DNA from: Bacteroidales bacterium
GTDB lineage: Bacteria > Bacteroidota > Bacteroidia > Bacteroidales > GCA-2748055
Reading direction: 5' to 3'
Length of the DNA stretch: 18,351 bases
Assembly: GCA_029934875.1 (NCBI GenBank)
Contig: JAOZLK010000017.1
Coordinates: 1-18,351 of the forward strand
In this document: one piece after another, positions 1-6,285 of the stretch
How positions within the stretch are numbered: position 1 is the first letter of the stretch
How the letters are laid out: each line of letters opens with the position of its first letter
Position numbers and translations under genes: made by a program
The notes under the pieces: generated by a model
Told to the model about the DNA's origin: nothing
The model's input: only the letters and a program-made list of their open reading frames with translations
Database searches by the model: none

Positions 1-107
1 GTAGTTGTGATCACGATTTTAATGATATTATCCTTACCATAAAAGATTCTAAAGATATGGGTATGCCAAATACCAGACTGGATGTTTCAGGATTGCCGAG
101 GAAATAA
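1..107 (+). CDS. 3' end of a gene with a DUF4114-like C-terminus (partial)
   Basis: Frame 3 of the plus strand is open from the window edge to a TAA at 105-107 and encodes 34 visible residues. They begin SCDHDFNDIILTIKDS and end LPRK. The Cys-Asp-x-Asp-Phe-Asn-Asp pattern followed by a short hydrophobic strand resembles the acidic, probably calcium-binding end of DUF4114 domains in secreted or cell-surface proteins of Bacteroidota and Cyanobacteria. The gene would converge on the sugar-nucleotide operon, which ends at 141. The 33-base gap shows no convincing terminator hairpin. The family assignment rests on one short motif, so it is tentative. That this is a genuine coding tail is moderately likely, because the residue pattern is specific. 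Confidence 0.45.
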   Translation, partial: SCDHDFNDIILTIKDSKDMGMPNTRLDVSGLPRK

Positions 108-140
108 GTCCACTAATGTAGAGTAAGCTAATCCGCTTGT

Positions 141-1193
141 TTAACGCTCTTCGTACTGCTTCTGGTAATAGCTTTGATAAGCTCCGGAGGTGACCCGTTC
201 CATCCATTGCTGGTTTTCAAGGTACCAATCAACGGTCTTTTCCAATCCCACTTCAAAGGTAAGAGAAGGCGACCATCCCAGTTCATCCGAAATGCGTGAG
301 CTGTCGATGGCATACCTCATATCGTGACCTGCACGGTCTTTCACATAGGTAATTAAGCTTTCGGATGTTCCCTCCCTGCGTTCAAGTTTCTGGTCCATAA
401 TCCGGCAAAGCAGCCTGATCAGGTCAATGTTTGTCCATTCGTTAATGCCCCCGATGTTATAGGTGCGGCCTGTCTCTCCCTTGTGGAAGATCAGCTCAAT
501 GGCATCAGCATGGTCCTTTACGAATAGCCAGTCCCTGATATTTTCACCCTTTCCATAAATGGGTATGGGCTTCATGTGGATGATATTGTGAATGGCCAGG
601 GGGATCAGTTTTTCAGGAAACTGGTTGGGGCCATAGTTGTTGGAGCAGTTTGACAAAACCACCGGGAGCCCGTAGGTATGGTGATATGCCCTTACCAGGT
701 GGTCTGAACTGGCCTTGGAGGCCGAGTAGGGACTTCGTGGATCATAGGCTGTTTCTTCGGTGAAGAGGCCCTCTTTCCCCAGGCTTCCATATACCTCATC
801 TGTGGAGATGTGGTAGAAAAGCTTCCCTTCAAGCTGATCCTTCCAGGCGGTCCTGCAGGCATTGAGAAGGTTGACAGTTCCGATAATGTTGGTGTTGATA
901 AAATCCATGGGGCTTTCAATGGAACGGTCCACATGTGATTCTGCAGCAAGGTGAATGACCCCATCTATTGTGTGGGTATCAAAGAGCTCCGAAAGGAAGG
1001 ATGCATCCACGATATCCCCCTTAACAAACTGGTAGTTGCTTTGATCCTTTATATCCTCCAGGTTCTCCAGGTTTCCTGCATAGGTTAAATTATCAAGGTT
1101 GATTACGCGGTATTCGGGATGCTTTTGCACCAGGTTTCTTATCACATGGGAGCCAATAAAACCCGCGCCACCTGTTACCAGTATCGTCTTCAT
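141..1193 (-). CDS. rfbB: dTDP-glucose 4,6-dehydratase
   Basis: This 350-residue enzyme is an extended short-chain dehydrogenase that converts dTDP-glucose to dTDP-4-keto-6-deoxyglucose, the branch point for L-rhamnose and other deoxysugars. The NAD-binding motif TGGAGFIG lies at residues 7-14. The family signature STDEVYG at 130-136 carries the catalytic Thr131-Asp132-Glu133. The catalytic YSASK is at 156-160. Length is normal for RmlB/RfbB. It is the last gene of the minus-strand operon, 26 nt after galE, and a GAAAG sequence sits just upstream of the ATG. The partners rmlA, rmlC and rmlD are not in the window. They must lie elsewhere, or the 4-keto sugar goes to another product such as an amino- or other deoxysugar. 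Confidence 0.95.
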   Translation of the reverse strand: MKTILVTGGAGFIGSHVIRNLVQKHPEYRVINLDNLTYAGNLENLEDIKDQSNYQFVKGDIVDASFLSELFDTHTIDGVIHLAAESHVDRSIESPMDFINTNIIGTVNLLNACRTAWKDQLEGKLFYHISTDEVYGSLGKEGLFTEETAYDPRSPYSASKASSDHLVRAYHHTYGLPVVLSNCSNNYGPNQFPEKLIPLAIHNIIHMKPIPIYGKGENIRDWLFVKDHADAIELIFHKGETGRTYNIGGINEWTNIDLIRLLCRIMDQKLERREGTSESLITYVKDRAGHDMRYAIDSSRISDELGWSPSLTFEVGLEKTVDWYLENQQWMERVTSGAYQSYYQKQYEER

Positions 1194-1219
1194 TCTTTCA
1201 AGTTTTAATCAAACACTCA

Positions 1220-2239
1220 TTATTTCCTAATGGTCTGCTCCCACTTCCATGCCGAGCGAAGCGTTTCTTCAATACCGATCTCCGCAATCCAGCCCAATTC
1301 TTCGTTGGCAATACTAGTGTCGGCCCAGACCTTCTCTATGTCTCCCTCCCGCCGGGCCACAATTTTATAGTTAACTTTTTCACCGGTGGCTGATTCAAAG
1401 GCCTTAATCACTTCCAGAACCGATAGCCCGGTTCCGGTTCCAAGGTTAAACACCTCAAGTGGCTTTTTTTGCTTGTTTTCCATCAGGCGCTTGATGGCAA
1501 CCACATGGGCCCTGGCCAGGTCCACCACGTTGATGTAATCCCTGATGGCCGATCCGTCGGGAGTATCATAATCATTACCGAATACATTAAGCTGCTCCCT
1601 TAATCCAATGGCCGTTTGTGTGATGAAAGGGACCAGGTTGGCCGGAATGCCAAGGGGCAGTTCCCCAATCTTTGCCGAAATATGAGCCCCAACCGGATTG
1701 AAATAGCGCAGTGCAATTACCCGTGTGGTGGAACCAGATGCCACCTCGTCACGCAGAATCTCTTCGCAAATCTGTTTGGTATTGCCATAGGGTGAGGTGG
1801 CTACCTGGATGGGAGCGCTTTCGGTAACCGGCATCTCTTCGGGCTGACCGTATATAGTGCAGGAGGAGGAGAAGACGATGTTGGCAACATCAAATTTTTT
1901 CATGGCCTCCAGCAGGTTTATAAGCGAGAGCAGGTTATTTTCATAGTAGGCCAGGGGTTTTTCAACACTCTCTCCCACAGCCTTGTAGGCTGCAAAGTGG
2001 ATAGTGGCTTCGATGTCGGGATACTTTTCAAATACGGCAAAGGTCGCAGTTCGGTTTCGTAGATCCACCTCCTCGAAATGAGGAGCTTTCCCGGTAATCT
2101 CTCTTATTCCATCGATCACCTCTTTTTTGGAATTCTCCAGGTTGTCGATGATTACCACATCCATTCCGGATTCCATCAGCTCCACCGTGGTGTGTGAACC
2201 GATGTACCCGGTTCCGCCAGTTACAAGTATAGTTGACAT
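1220..2239 (-). CDS. galE: UDP-glucose/UDP-N-acetylglucosamine 4-epimerase (GalE family)
   Basis: This 339-residue extended SDR interconverts the C4 configuration of UDP-hexoses in the cytoplasm. It shows the TGGTGYIG nucleotide-binding motif at 7-14, SSSCTIYG at 124-131 with the active-site Ser/Thr, and the catalytic YGNTK at 151-155. The ending RREGDIEKVWADTS is typical of GalE. At the substrate gate, where E. coli GalE has Tyr299 and human GALE has Cys307, this protein has Val304 by motif alignment. A small residue there usually means that N-acetylated substrates can also fit, so it may act on UDP-GlcNAc/UDP-GalNAc as well as UDP-Glc/UDP-Gal. It starts 3 nt after the dehydrogenase stop (TAA-ATC-ATG), with a GGAG about 10 nt upstream. 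Family is certain; substrate range is inferred. Confidence 0.93.
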   Translation of the reverse strand: MSTILVTGGTGYIGSHTTVELMESGMDVVIIDNLENSKKEVIDGIREITGKAPHFEEVDLRNRTATFAVFEKYPDIEATIHFAAYKAVGESVEKPLAYYENNLLSLINLLEAMKKFDVANIVFSSSCTIYGQPEEMPVTESAPIQVATSPYGNTKQICEEILRDEVASGSTTRVIALRYFNPVGAHISAKIGELPLGIPANLVPFITQTAIGLREQLNVFGNDYDTPDGSAIRDYINVVDLARAHVVAIKRLMENKQKKPLEVFNLGTGTGLSVLEVIKAFESATGEKVNYKIVARREGDIEKVWADTSIANEELGWIAEIGIEETLRSAWKWEQTIRK

Positions 2240-2242
2240 GAT

Positions 2243-3535
2243 TTAAAGGCTCCAGTAATTTAAGTTCTTAATTTTATCCCGGTAGATTCCTTTAAGGTCA
2301 GCAAATACTGCCCCTGGATGCATGATACTTTCGAAATAGGACTCATCCAGGCTGGCGTATTCATTGTGACTTACCGCCACCACAATTCCATGATAGGGCC
2401 CCTGGATGGAGTCGGCCAGCTCAAAGTCATACTCTTCCCTGATCTCCTCAGGTGATGCATGGGGATCAACCACATCCACGCAAACCCCGAACTCTTTCAG
2501 TTCAGTTATAACATCTGATACTTTTGAGTTTCGGATATCGCTCACATTTTCCTTGAATGTGGCACCCATCACCAGGACCCGGCAATCTTTCAGATTTGGA
2601 AAGGTGGCCGAGAGCTTCAGTGTAATCTGCCTGGCCACATAGGCACCCATGGAGTCGTTGATGCCCCTTCCCGCATTGATGATCTGGGCATGGTGTCCGA
2701 ATTTCATGGATTTGTAGGTGAGATAGTAGGGATCCACACCAATGCAATGGCCTCCCACAAGTCCGGGATAGAATTTCAGAAAATTCCATTTTGTCCCGGC
2801 TGCCTCAAGCACTTCATAGGTATTGATCCCGATCTTATTGAAGATCATGGAAAGCTCATTCATAAAGGCGATATTGATGTCACGCTGGGTATTCTCAATG
2901 ATCTTTGCCGCTTCTGCAACCTTGATGGAAGAAGCCCTGTGAACACCGGCTTCGATTACCAGCTCATAGGTCTTTGCAATTTCCTCGGCCGATTCCTCAT
3001 CACATCCCGAACTTACTTTGACAATCCGGGTAAGGGTATGTTCGCGGTCGCCCGGGTTGATTCGCTCGGGCGAGAATCCAACTTTGAACTGCTCAATGTA
3101 TTCCAGGCCCGACTCTTCAATCAGGATGGGGATGCAGTCCTCCTCTGTACAACCGGGGTATACAGTAGATTCATATACCACATAGTCGCCCTCGGAAATT
3201 ACCTTCCCAACAGATTTTGTTGCTGAAAGCAGGGGCGTAAGATCTGGTTTCTTATGCATGTCGATGGGGGTGGGAACCGCCACAATGTAATAAGAGGCCT
3301 CCTTAAGATCCTCAAGTGTGGAGGTAAATTTGATGTCGCAGCCCTCGAAATCCTTTGCTTCGAGCTCATTGCTTGGATCGATCCCCTGTTTCATTAACTC
3401 GACGCGATCGTCCTTGATATCAAATCCTATTACCGATATTTTCCTGGCGAATTCCAGGGCGATGGGTAGTCCAACGTAGCCAAGGCCAATGACAGCCATT
3501 TTCTTCTTCCCGCTTAGCAGGTCATTATAAATCAT
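2243..3535 (-). CDS. UDP-N-acetylhexosamine 6-dehydrogenase, TviB/WbpO type
   Basis: This 430-residue nucleotide-sugar dehydrogenase oxidises C6 of a UDP-sugar to the uronic acid with two NAD+. The Rossmann motif GLGYVGLP is at 17-24. The active-site loop KFYPGLVGGHCIGVDPYYL spans about 254-272, with the catalytic thiol at Cys264. The LVGGHCIGVDPYYL form is what I associate with TviB and WbpO, which act on UDP-GlcNAc or UDP-GalNAc; WbpA and UDP-glucose dehydrogenases usually carry a PGPG..HCIP(I/V)DP form. It overlaps the end of the wbpB-type gene by 11 nt, which suggests translational coupling. A second ATG at codon 13 is possible, but related enzymes also carry a short N-terminal extension. 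In this operon it supplies the UDP-HexNAcA used by the next three enzymes. GlcNAc versus GalNAc cannot be decided here. Confidence 0.9.
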   Translation of the reverse strand: MIYNDLLSGKKKMAVIGLGYVGLPIALEFARKISVIGFDIKDDRVELMKQGIDPSNELEAKDFEGCDIKFTSTLEDLKEASYYIVAVPTPIDMHKKPDLTPLLSATKSVGKVISEGDYVVYESTVYPGCTEEDCIPILIEESGLEYIEQFKVGFSPERINPGDREHTLTRIVKVSSGCDEESAEEIAKTYELVIEAGVHRASSIKVAEAAKIIENTQRDINIAFMNELSMIFNKIGINTYEVLEAAGTKWNFLKFYPGLVGGHCIGVDPYYLTYKSMKFGHHAQIINAGRGINDSMGAYVARQITLKLSATFPNLKDCRVLVMGATFKENVSDIRNSKVSDVITELKEFGVCVDVVDPHASPEEIREEYDFELADSIQGPYHGIVVAVSHNEYASLDESYFESIMHPGAVFADLKGIYRDKIKNLNYWSL

Positions 3536-4490
3536 GCTTAATCTTTTTTATTATGGGATGATAATCGCCCTTTAGTCCAATGGGCGTTGAATTTCTGATA
3601 TTGTAAACAGCCTGGATCGAACGGCGTCCGGTCTCAAGGCCAAAGCCCTTTCCTTCCAGGATTTTTTCATAGGAAATGGTGTGCAGGTCGGTGAAGCCGC
3701 CACTGAATTCAATCTCTTTACCATCCACCGTGATGGAACGGTAAGTACGCTGATTGTTCTTTTTAATATCCTTGGGGATGTCATCGTAGTCGATACTCAG
3801 AAACCACCTTACGCGTGCTTTTTCAAGTTCCAGGTAGCCTGCGGCTTTATCCTTCTTCAACATGTGCACCACGTTTTCTTTGATGTCGCCAAAGATCCAG
3901 GAAAGCATGTCGAAAAAGTGAACCCCTATGTTGGTTGCAACGCCCCCCGACTTCTCCACATCACCTTTCCATGAGAAGTGGTACCAGTTGCCGCGGCTGG
4001 TTATATAGGAAAGATCCACATCATAGATTTTGTCGGGCGGACCATTACTTACCTGTTCCCTGAGCTCGATAATGGAGGGGTGGAGCCTCAGCTGCAGGAT
4101 GTTCCACACCTTTTTCCCGGTCTCTTTCTCATAGTCCCCCAGCGCATCGATGTTCCAGGGGTTGAGTACCAGGGGTTTTTCACAGATGGCATCGGCCCCG
4201 TTTCTCAGGGCGAAGCGGATGTGAGAATCGTGGAGATAGTTGGGTGAGCAGATGCTTACATAATTCACCTTTGTACCCTGCCTGTTCAGCTTGGCAATGT
4301 GCCGGTCGAAACGTTCGAACTCTGTGAAAAAATCGGCATCGGGGAAATAAGAATCCAGGAAGCCCACACTGTCGAAGCGGTCCAGTGAGGCCACCAGCCT
4401 GTTTTCTGTTTCACGAATGGCCCTCACGTGCCTGACTGCTATGTACCCTGCCACTCCGATTAGTGCAAAGTTTGTTCTTTTCTCCTCCAT
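3525..4490 (-). CDS. wbpB: UDP-N-acetyl-2-amino-2-deoxyhexuronate 3-dehydrogenase (WbpB/WlbA type)
   Basis: This 321-residue Gfo/Idh/MocA oxidoreductase oxidises the C3 hydroxyl of UDP-HexNAcA to a ketone, providing the substrate for the aminotransferase encoded two genes upstream. The N-terminal ALIGVAGYIAVRH (9-21) and the ICEKPLVLNPWNID segment (102-115) are hallmarks of the WbpB/WlbA branch. By motif alignment, Lys105 and His191 (in GGVATNIGVHFFDM, 182-195) correspond to the catalytic Lys and His described for WlbA. In known members the NADH is reoxidised with 2-oxoglutarate within the same enzyme. It starts 1 nt after the wbpD stop. The SD-like GGAGGAG falls inside the first codons rather than upstream, so translation probably depends on coupling. 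The usual Pro in GYIAPRH is Val here. Confidence 0.9.
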   Translation of the reverse strand: MEEKRTNFALIGVAGYIAVRHVRAIRETENRLVASLDRFDSVGFLDSYFPDADFFTEFERFDRHIAKLNRQGTKVNYVSICSPNYLHDSHIRFALRNGADAICEKPLVLNPWNIDALGDYEKETGKKVWNILQLRLHPSIIELREQVSNGPPDKIYDVDLSYITSRGNWYHFSWKGDVEKSGGVATNIGVHFFDMLSWIFGDIKENVVHMLKKDKAAGYLELEKARVRWFLSIDYDDIPKDIKKNNQRTYRSITVDGKEIEFSGGFTDLHTISYEKILEGKGFGLETGRRSIQAVYNIRNSTPIGLKGDYHPIIKKIKHDL

Positions 4491-4491
4491 C

Positions 4492-5076
4492 TTACTGTGT
4501 TATTTTCTTTACCCTGTTTTCTTCCAATATATATTCTTCCTGGCTCTCGCTGCAGCTAGCCCTGCCTGAGTCGTCAAATTCAAGCCGGTGTCCGTATTCA
4601 CTCATCCAAGCCACCTGTTTTCCCGGATTGCCCACAATAAGGGCATAGGGCGGGACCTCTTTGGTTATCACTGCTCCCGCTCCTATAAAAGCGAAAGAAC
4701 CGATATCATTTCCACAAACAATGGTTGCATTGGCACCAATTGTGGCTCCTTTTCCCACCACGGTCTTCAGGTATTCCTCCCGACGCTTAATGGCACTGCG
4801 CGGGTTGATCACATTGGTGAAAACCATGGAGGGGCCGAGGAAAACATCATCCTCGCATATTACACCGGTGTAGATGGATACATTGTTCTGAACCTTTACA
4901 TTGTTCCCAAGGGTCACTTCGGGCGATACCACCACATTTTGACCCAGGTTACAGTTCTCACCGATTACAGATCCGGTCATGATATGACTGAAATGCCAGA
5001 TCTTTGTACCTGTTCCAATCTCAACCCCCTGGTCAATTACCGCTGTTTCGTGCGCAAAAAAATCATTCATATTCAT
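4492..5076 (-). CDS. wbpD: UDP-2-acetamido-3-amino-2,3-dideoxy-hexuronate N-acetyltransferase (WbpD/WlbB type)
   Basis: This protein of 194 residues (192 from Met3) is a left-handed beta-helix acyltransferase. It transfers acetyl from acetyl-CoA to the 3-amino group, completing UDP-2,3-diacetamido-2,3-dideoxy-hexuronic acid. Hexapeptide repeats run from about 12 to 150 (for example VIGENCNLGQNVVV and TIGANATIV). The segment VFTNVINPRS (85-94), including Asn88, and the ending GNPGKQVAWMSEYGHRLEF are characteristic of WbpD/WlbB, separating it from general hexapeptide transferases. Its first ATG overlaps the aminotransferase stop (ATGA), but AGAGG touches that ATG directly. The ATG of Met3 at 5070 has a normal 6-nt spacing and may be the real start. 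Confidence 0.92.
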   Translation of the reverse strand: MNMNDFFAHETAVIDQGVEIGTGTKIWHFSHIMTGSVIGENCNLGQNVVVSPEVTLGNNVKVQNNVSIYTGVICEDDVFLGPSMVFTNVINPRSAIKRREEYLKTVVGKGATIGANATIVCGNDIGSFAFIGAGAVITKEVPPYALIVGNPGKQVAWMSEYGHRLEFDDSGRASCSESQEEYILEENRVKKITQ

Positions 5077-6206
5077 CCTCTAAAAAATGCAGTAATCTGC
5101 TGGCAGATATAAACCAGTTGCTCCTCTTCAAGTTCTGTGTGCATGGGTAGAGAGAGTACCTTGCCGGACAAGAGTTCTGAAACCGGCAAATCGCCCTCCT
5201 GGTACCCGAGATCTTTATAAGCACGCTGAAGATGGAGGGGAACAGGGTAGTAAACCATGGAAGGTATACGTTTTTCGTTCAGATATTGTTTCAGCTCATC
5301 CCTCTTTTCAGGGGCTAGCTGTAAGGTGTACTGGTGAAAAATATGACTGGAGAATGCAGAACGAACAGGTATTTGAATTTCCTCAATGCCTGAGAGGGCC
5401 TCATCATAGAAGTTTGCGGCCTTTTGTCTTGCTCTGTGGTATTCATCCAGGTGCCTTAGCTTAATCCTGAGGATGGCTGCCTGTAAGGTATCCAGCCGGG
5501 AATTTACACCCACCTGGTCGTAATAATATCGTTCGCTGCTCATTCCATGGTTGACCAGGGAGCGAAGCTTTGTCCCAAAATTATCATCTCCTGTAAAGAG
5601 TGCGCCACCGTCTCCAAAGGCTCCCAGGTTTTTGGAGGGGAAGAAGGAAGTGGTTCCTATGTGCCCGATGCATCCGGCTTTACGTATCGAGCCGTCGGCT
5701 GATTTATAATCGGCCCCAATGGCCTGGGCATTATCTTCAATTACATATAAACCATTAGTCCTGGCAAAATCCATGATCCGGTCCATGTCAGCACACTGTC
5801 CGAAGAGGTGAACGGGCACCACGGCTTTGGTACGATTTGTTACCGCCCCTTCAAGTAATCCGGGATCCAGGTTGAAAGTATCATCCAGCACATCCACCAG
5901 CACCGGTTTAAGTCCAAGGAGTTTAATCACCTCTATGGTGGAAATGAAAGTGAAGGGGGTGGTGATCACCTCATCGCCGGCCTGCAGCCCCAGGGCCATC
6001 ATTGCCACCTGCAGGGCATCGGTTCCGTTACCGCATGCGACTGCATGGGGTACATTCATATACTCTGAGAGTTCATCCTGGAATGCCATTACATCAGTAC
6101 CCTTGATAAAAGCACTCGAATCAATGACCCCCTGAATGGCCTCGTTTACCTCAGTTTTGATTTTAAGATACTGACCATGAAGGTCGACCATACTGATCTC
6201 TTGCAT
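5073..6206 (-). CDS. wbpE: UDP-2-acetamido-3-keto-hexuronate aminotransferase (WbpE type, DegT/DnrJ/EryC1 family)
   Basis: This 377-residue PLP enzyme transfers an amino group from glutamate to the 3-keto sugar made by the WbpB-type enzyme. The motifs of the family are present: GNGTDAL (59-65) for cofactor phosphate contacts, EDNAQ (157-161) with Asp158 facing the pyridine nitrogen, and SFFPSKNLGAFGDGGA (187-202) with Lys192 as the Schiff-base lysine. The opening VDLHGQY is typical of WbpE. It is the first gene of the operon and overlaps wbpD by ATGA. A TATATTCG sequence lies only a few bases before the ATG at 6206, so if that is a -7 element the start may be Met6 at 6191. The 3-amino role comes from the family plus the wbpB/wbpD neighbours; alone it could be another sugar aminotransferase. 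Confidence 0.92.
   Translation of the reverse strand: MQEISMVDLHGQYLKIKTEVNEAIQGVIDSSAFIKGTDVMAFQDELSEYMNVPHAVACGNGTDALQVAMMALGLQAGDEVITTPFTFISTIEVIKLLGLKPVLVDVLDDTFNLDPGLLEGAVTNRTKAVVPVHLFGQCADMDRIMDFARTNGLYVIEDNAQAIGADYKSADGSIRKAGCIGHIGTTSFFPSKNLGAFGDGGALFTGDDNFGTKLRSLVNHGMSSERYYYDQVGVNSRLDTLQAAILRIKLRHLDEYHRARQKAANFYDEALSGIEEIQIPVRSAFSSHIFHQYTLQLAPEKRDELKQYLNEKRIPSMVYYPVPLHLQRAYKDLGYQEGDLPVSELLSGKVLSLPMHTELEEEQLVYICQQITAFFRG
5077..5081 (-). promoter_or_regulatory. Ribosome binding site bearing on the wbpD start
   Basis: On the minus strand the sequence reads AGAGG-ATGAATATG. The purine block ends immediately before the first ATG (5076), leaving no spacer, but lies 6 nt before the second ATG (5070). 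Initiation at 5070 is therefore the better fit by spacing. Either start keeps the gene coupled to the TGA of the aminotransferase gene at 5073-5075. Confidence 0.45.
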
Positions 6207-6243
6207 ATACGAATATAGTAAAAATTGCGGCTTGAAAACCCGG

Positions 6244-6275
6244 TTTTGAAAAGGCCTTTATTCTGACTACTTTTA
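6244..6275 (+). promoter_or_regulatory. Candidate Bacteroidota-type promoter for the HU-SPOR gene
   Basis: TTTTG ends at 6248 and is followed, after 19 bases, by TACTTTTA (6268-6275). This fits the Bacteroidota housekeeping form TTTG-N19-TAnnTTTG except for the last base. Transcription would begin about 6-8 bases later, leaving a very short leader before the GTG at 6286. The element is read by eye and is untested. Confidence 0.35.
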
Positions 6276-6285
6276 CCCCATAAAA

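Noticed and set aside
2690..3226. A 178-codon plus-strand frame
   Set aside because: It lies antisense to the dehydrogenase gene, whose reading frame has all family motifs. The antisense product has no recognisable features.
4588..5112. A 174-codon plus-strand frame
   Set aside because: It is antisense to the wbpD-type gene and the start of its neighbourhood; the hexapeptide repeat structure on the minus strand explains the open frame.
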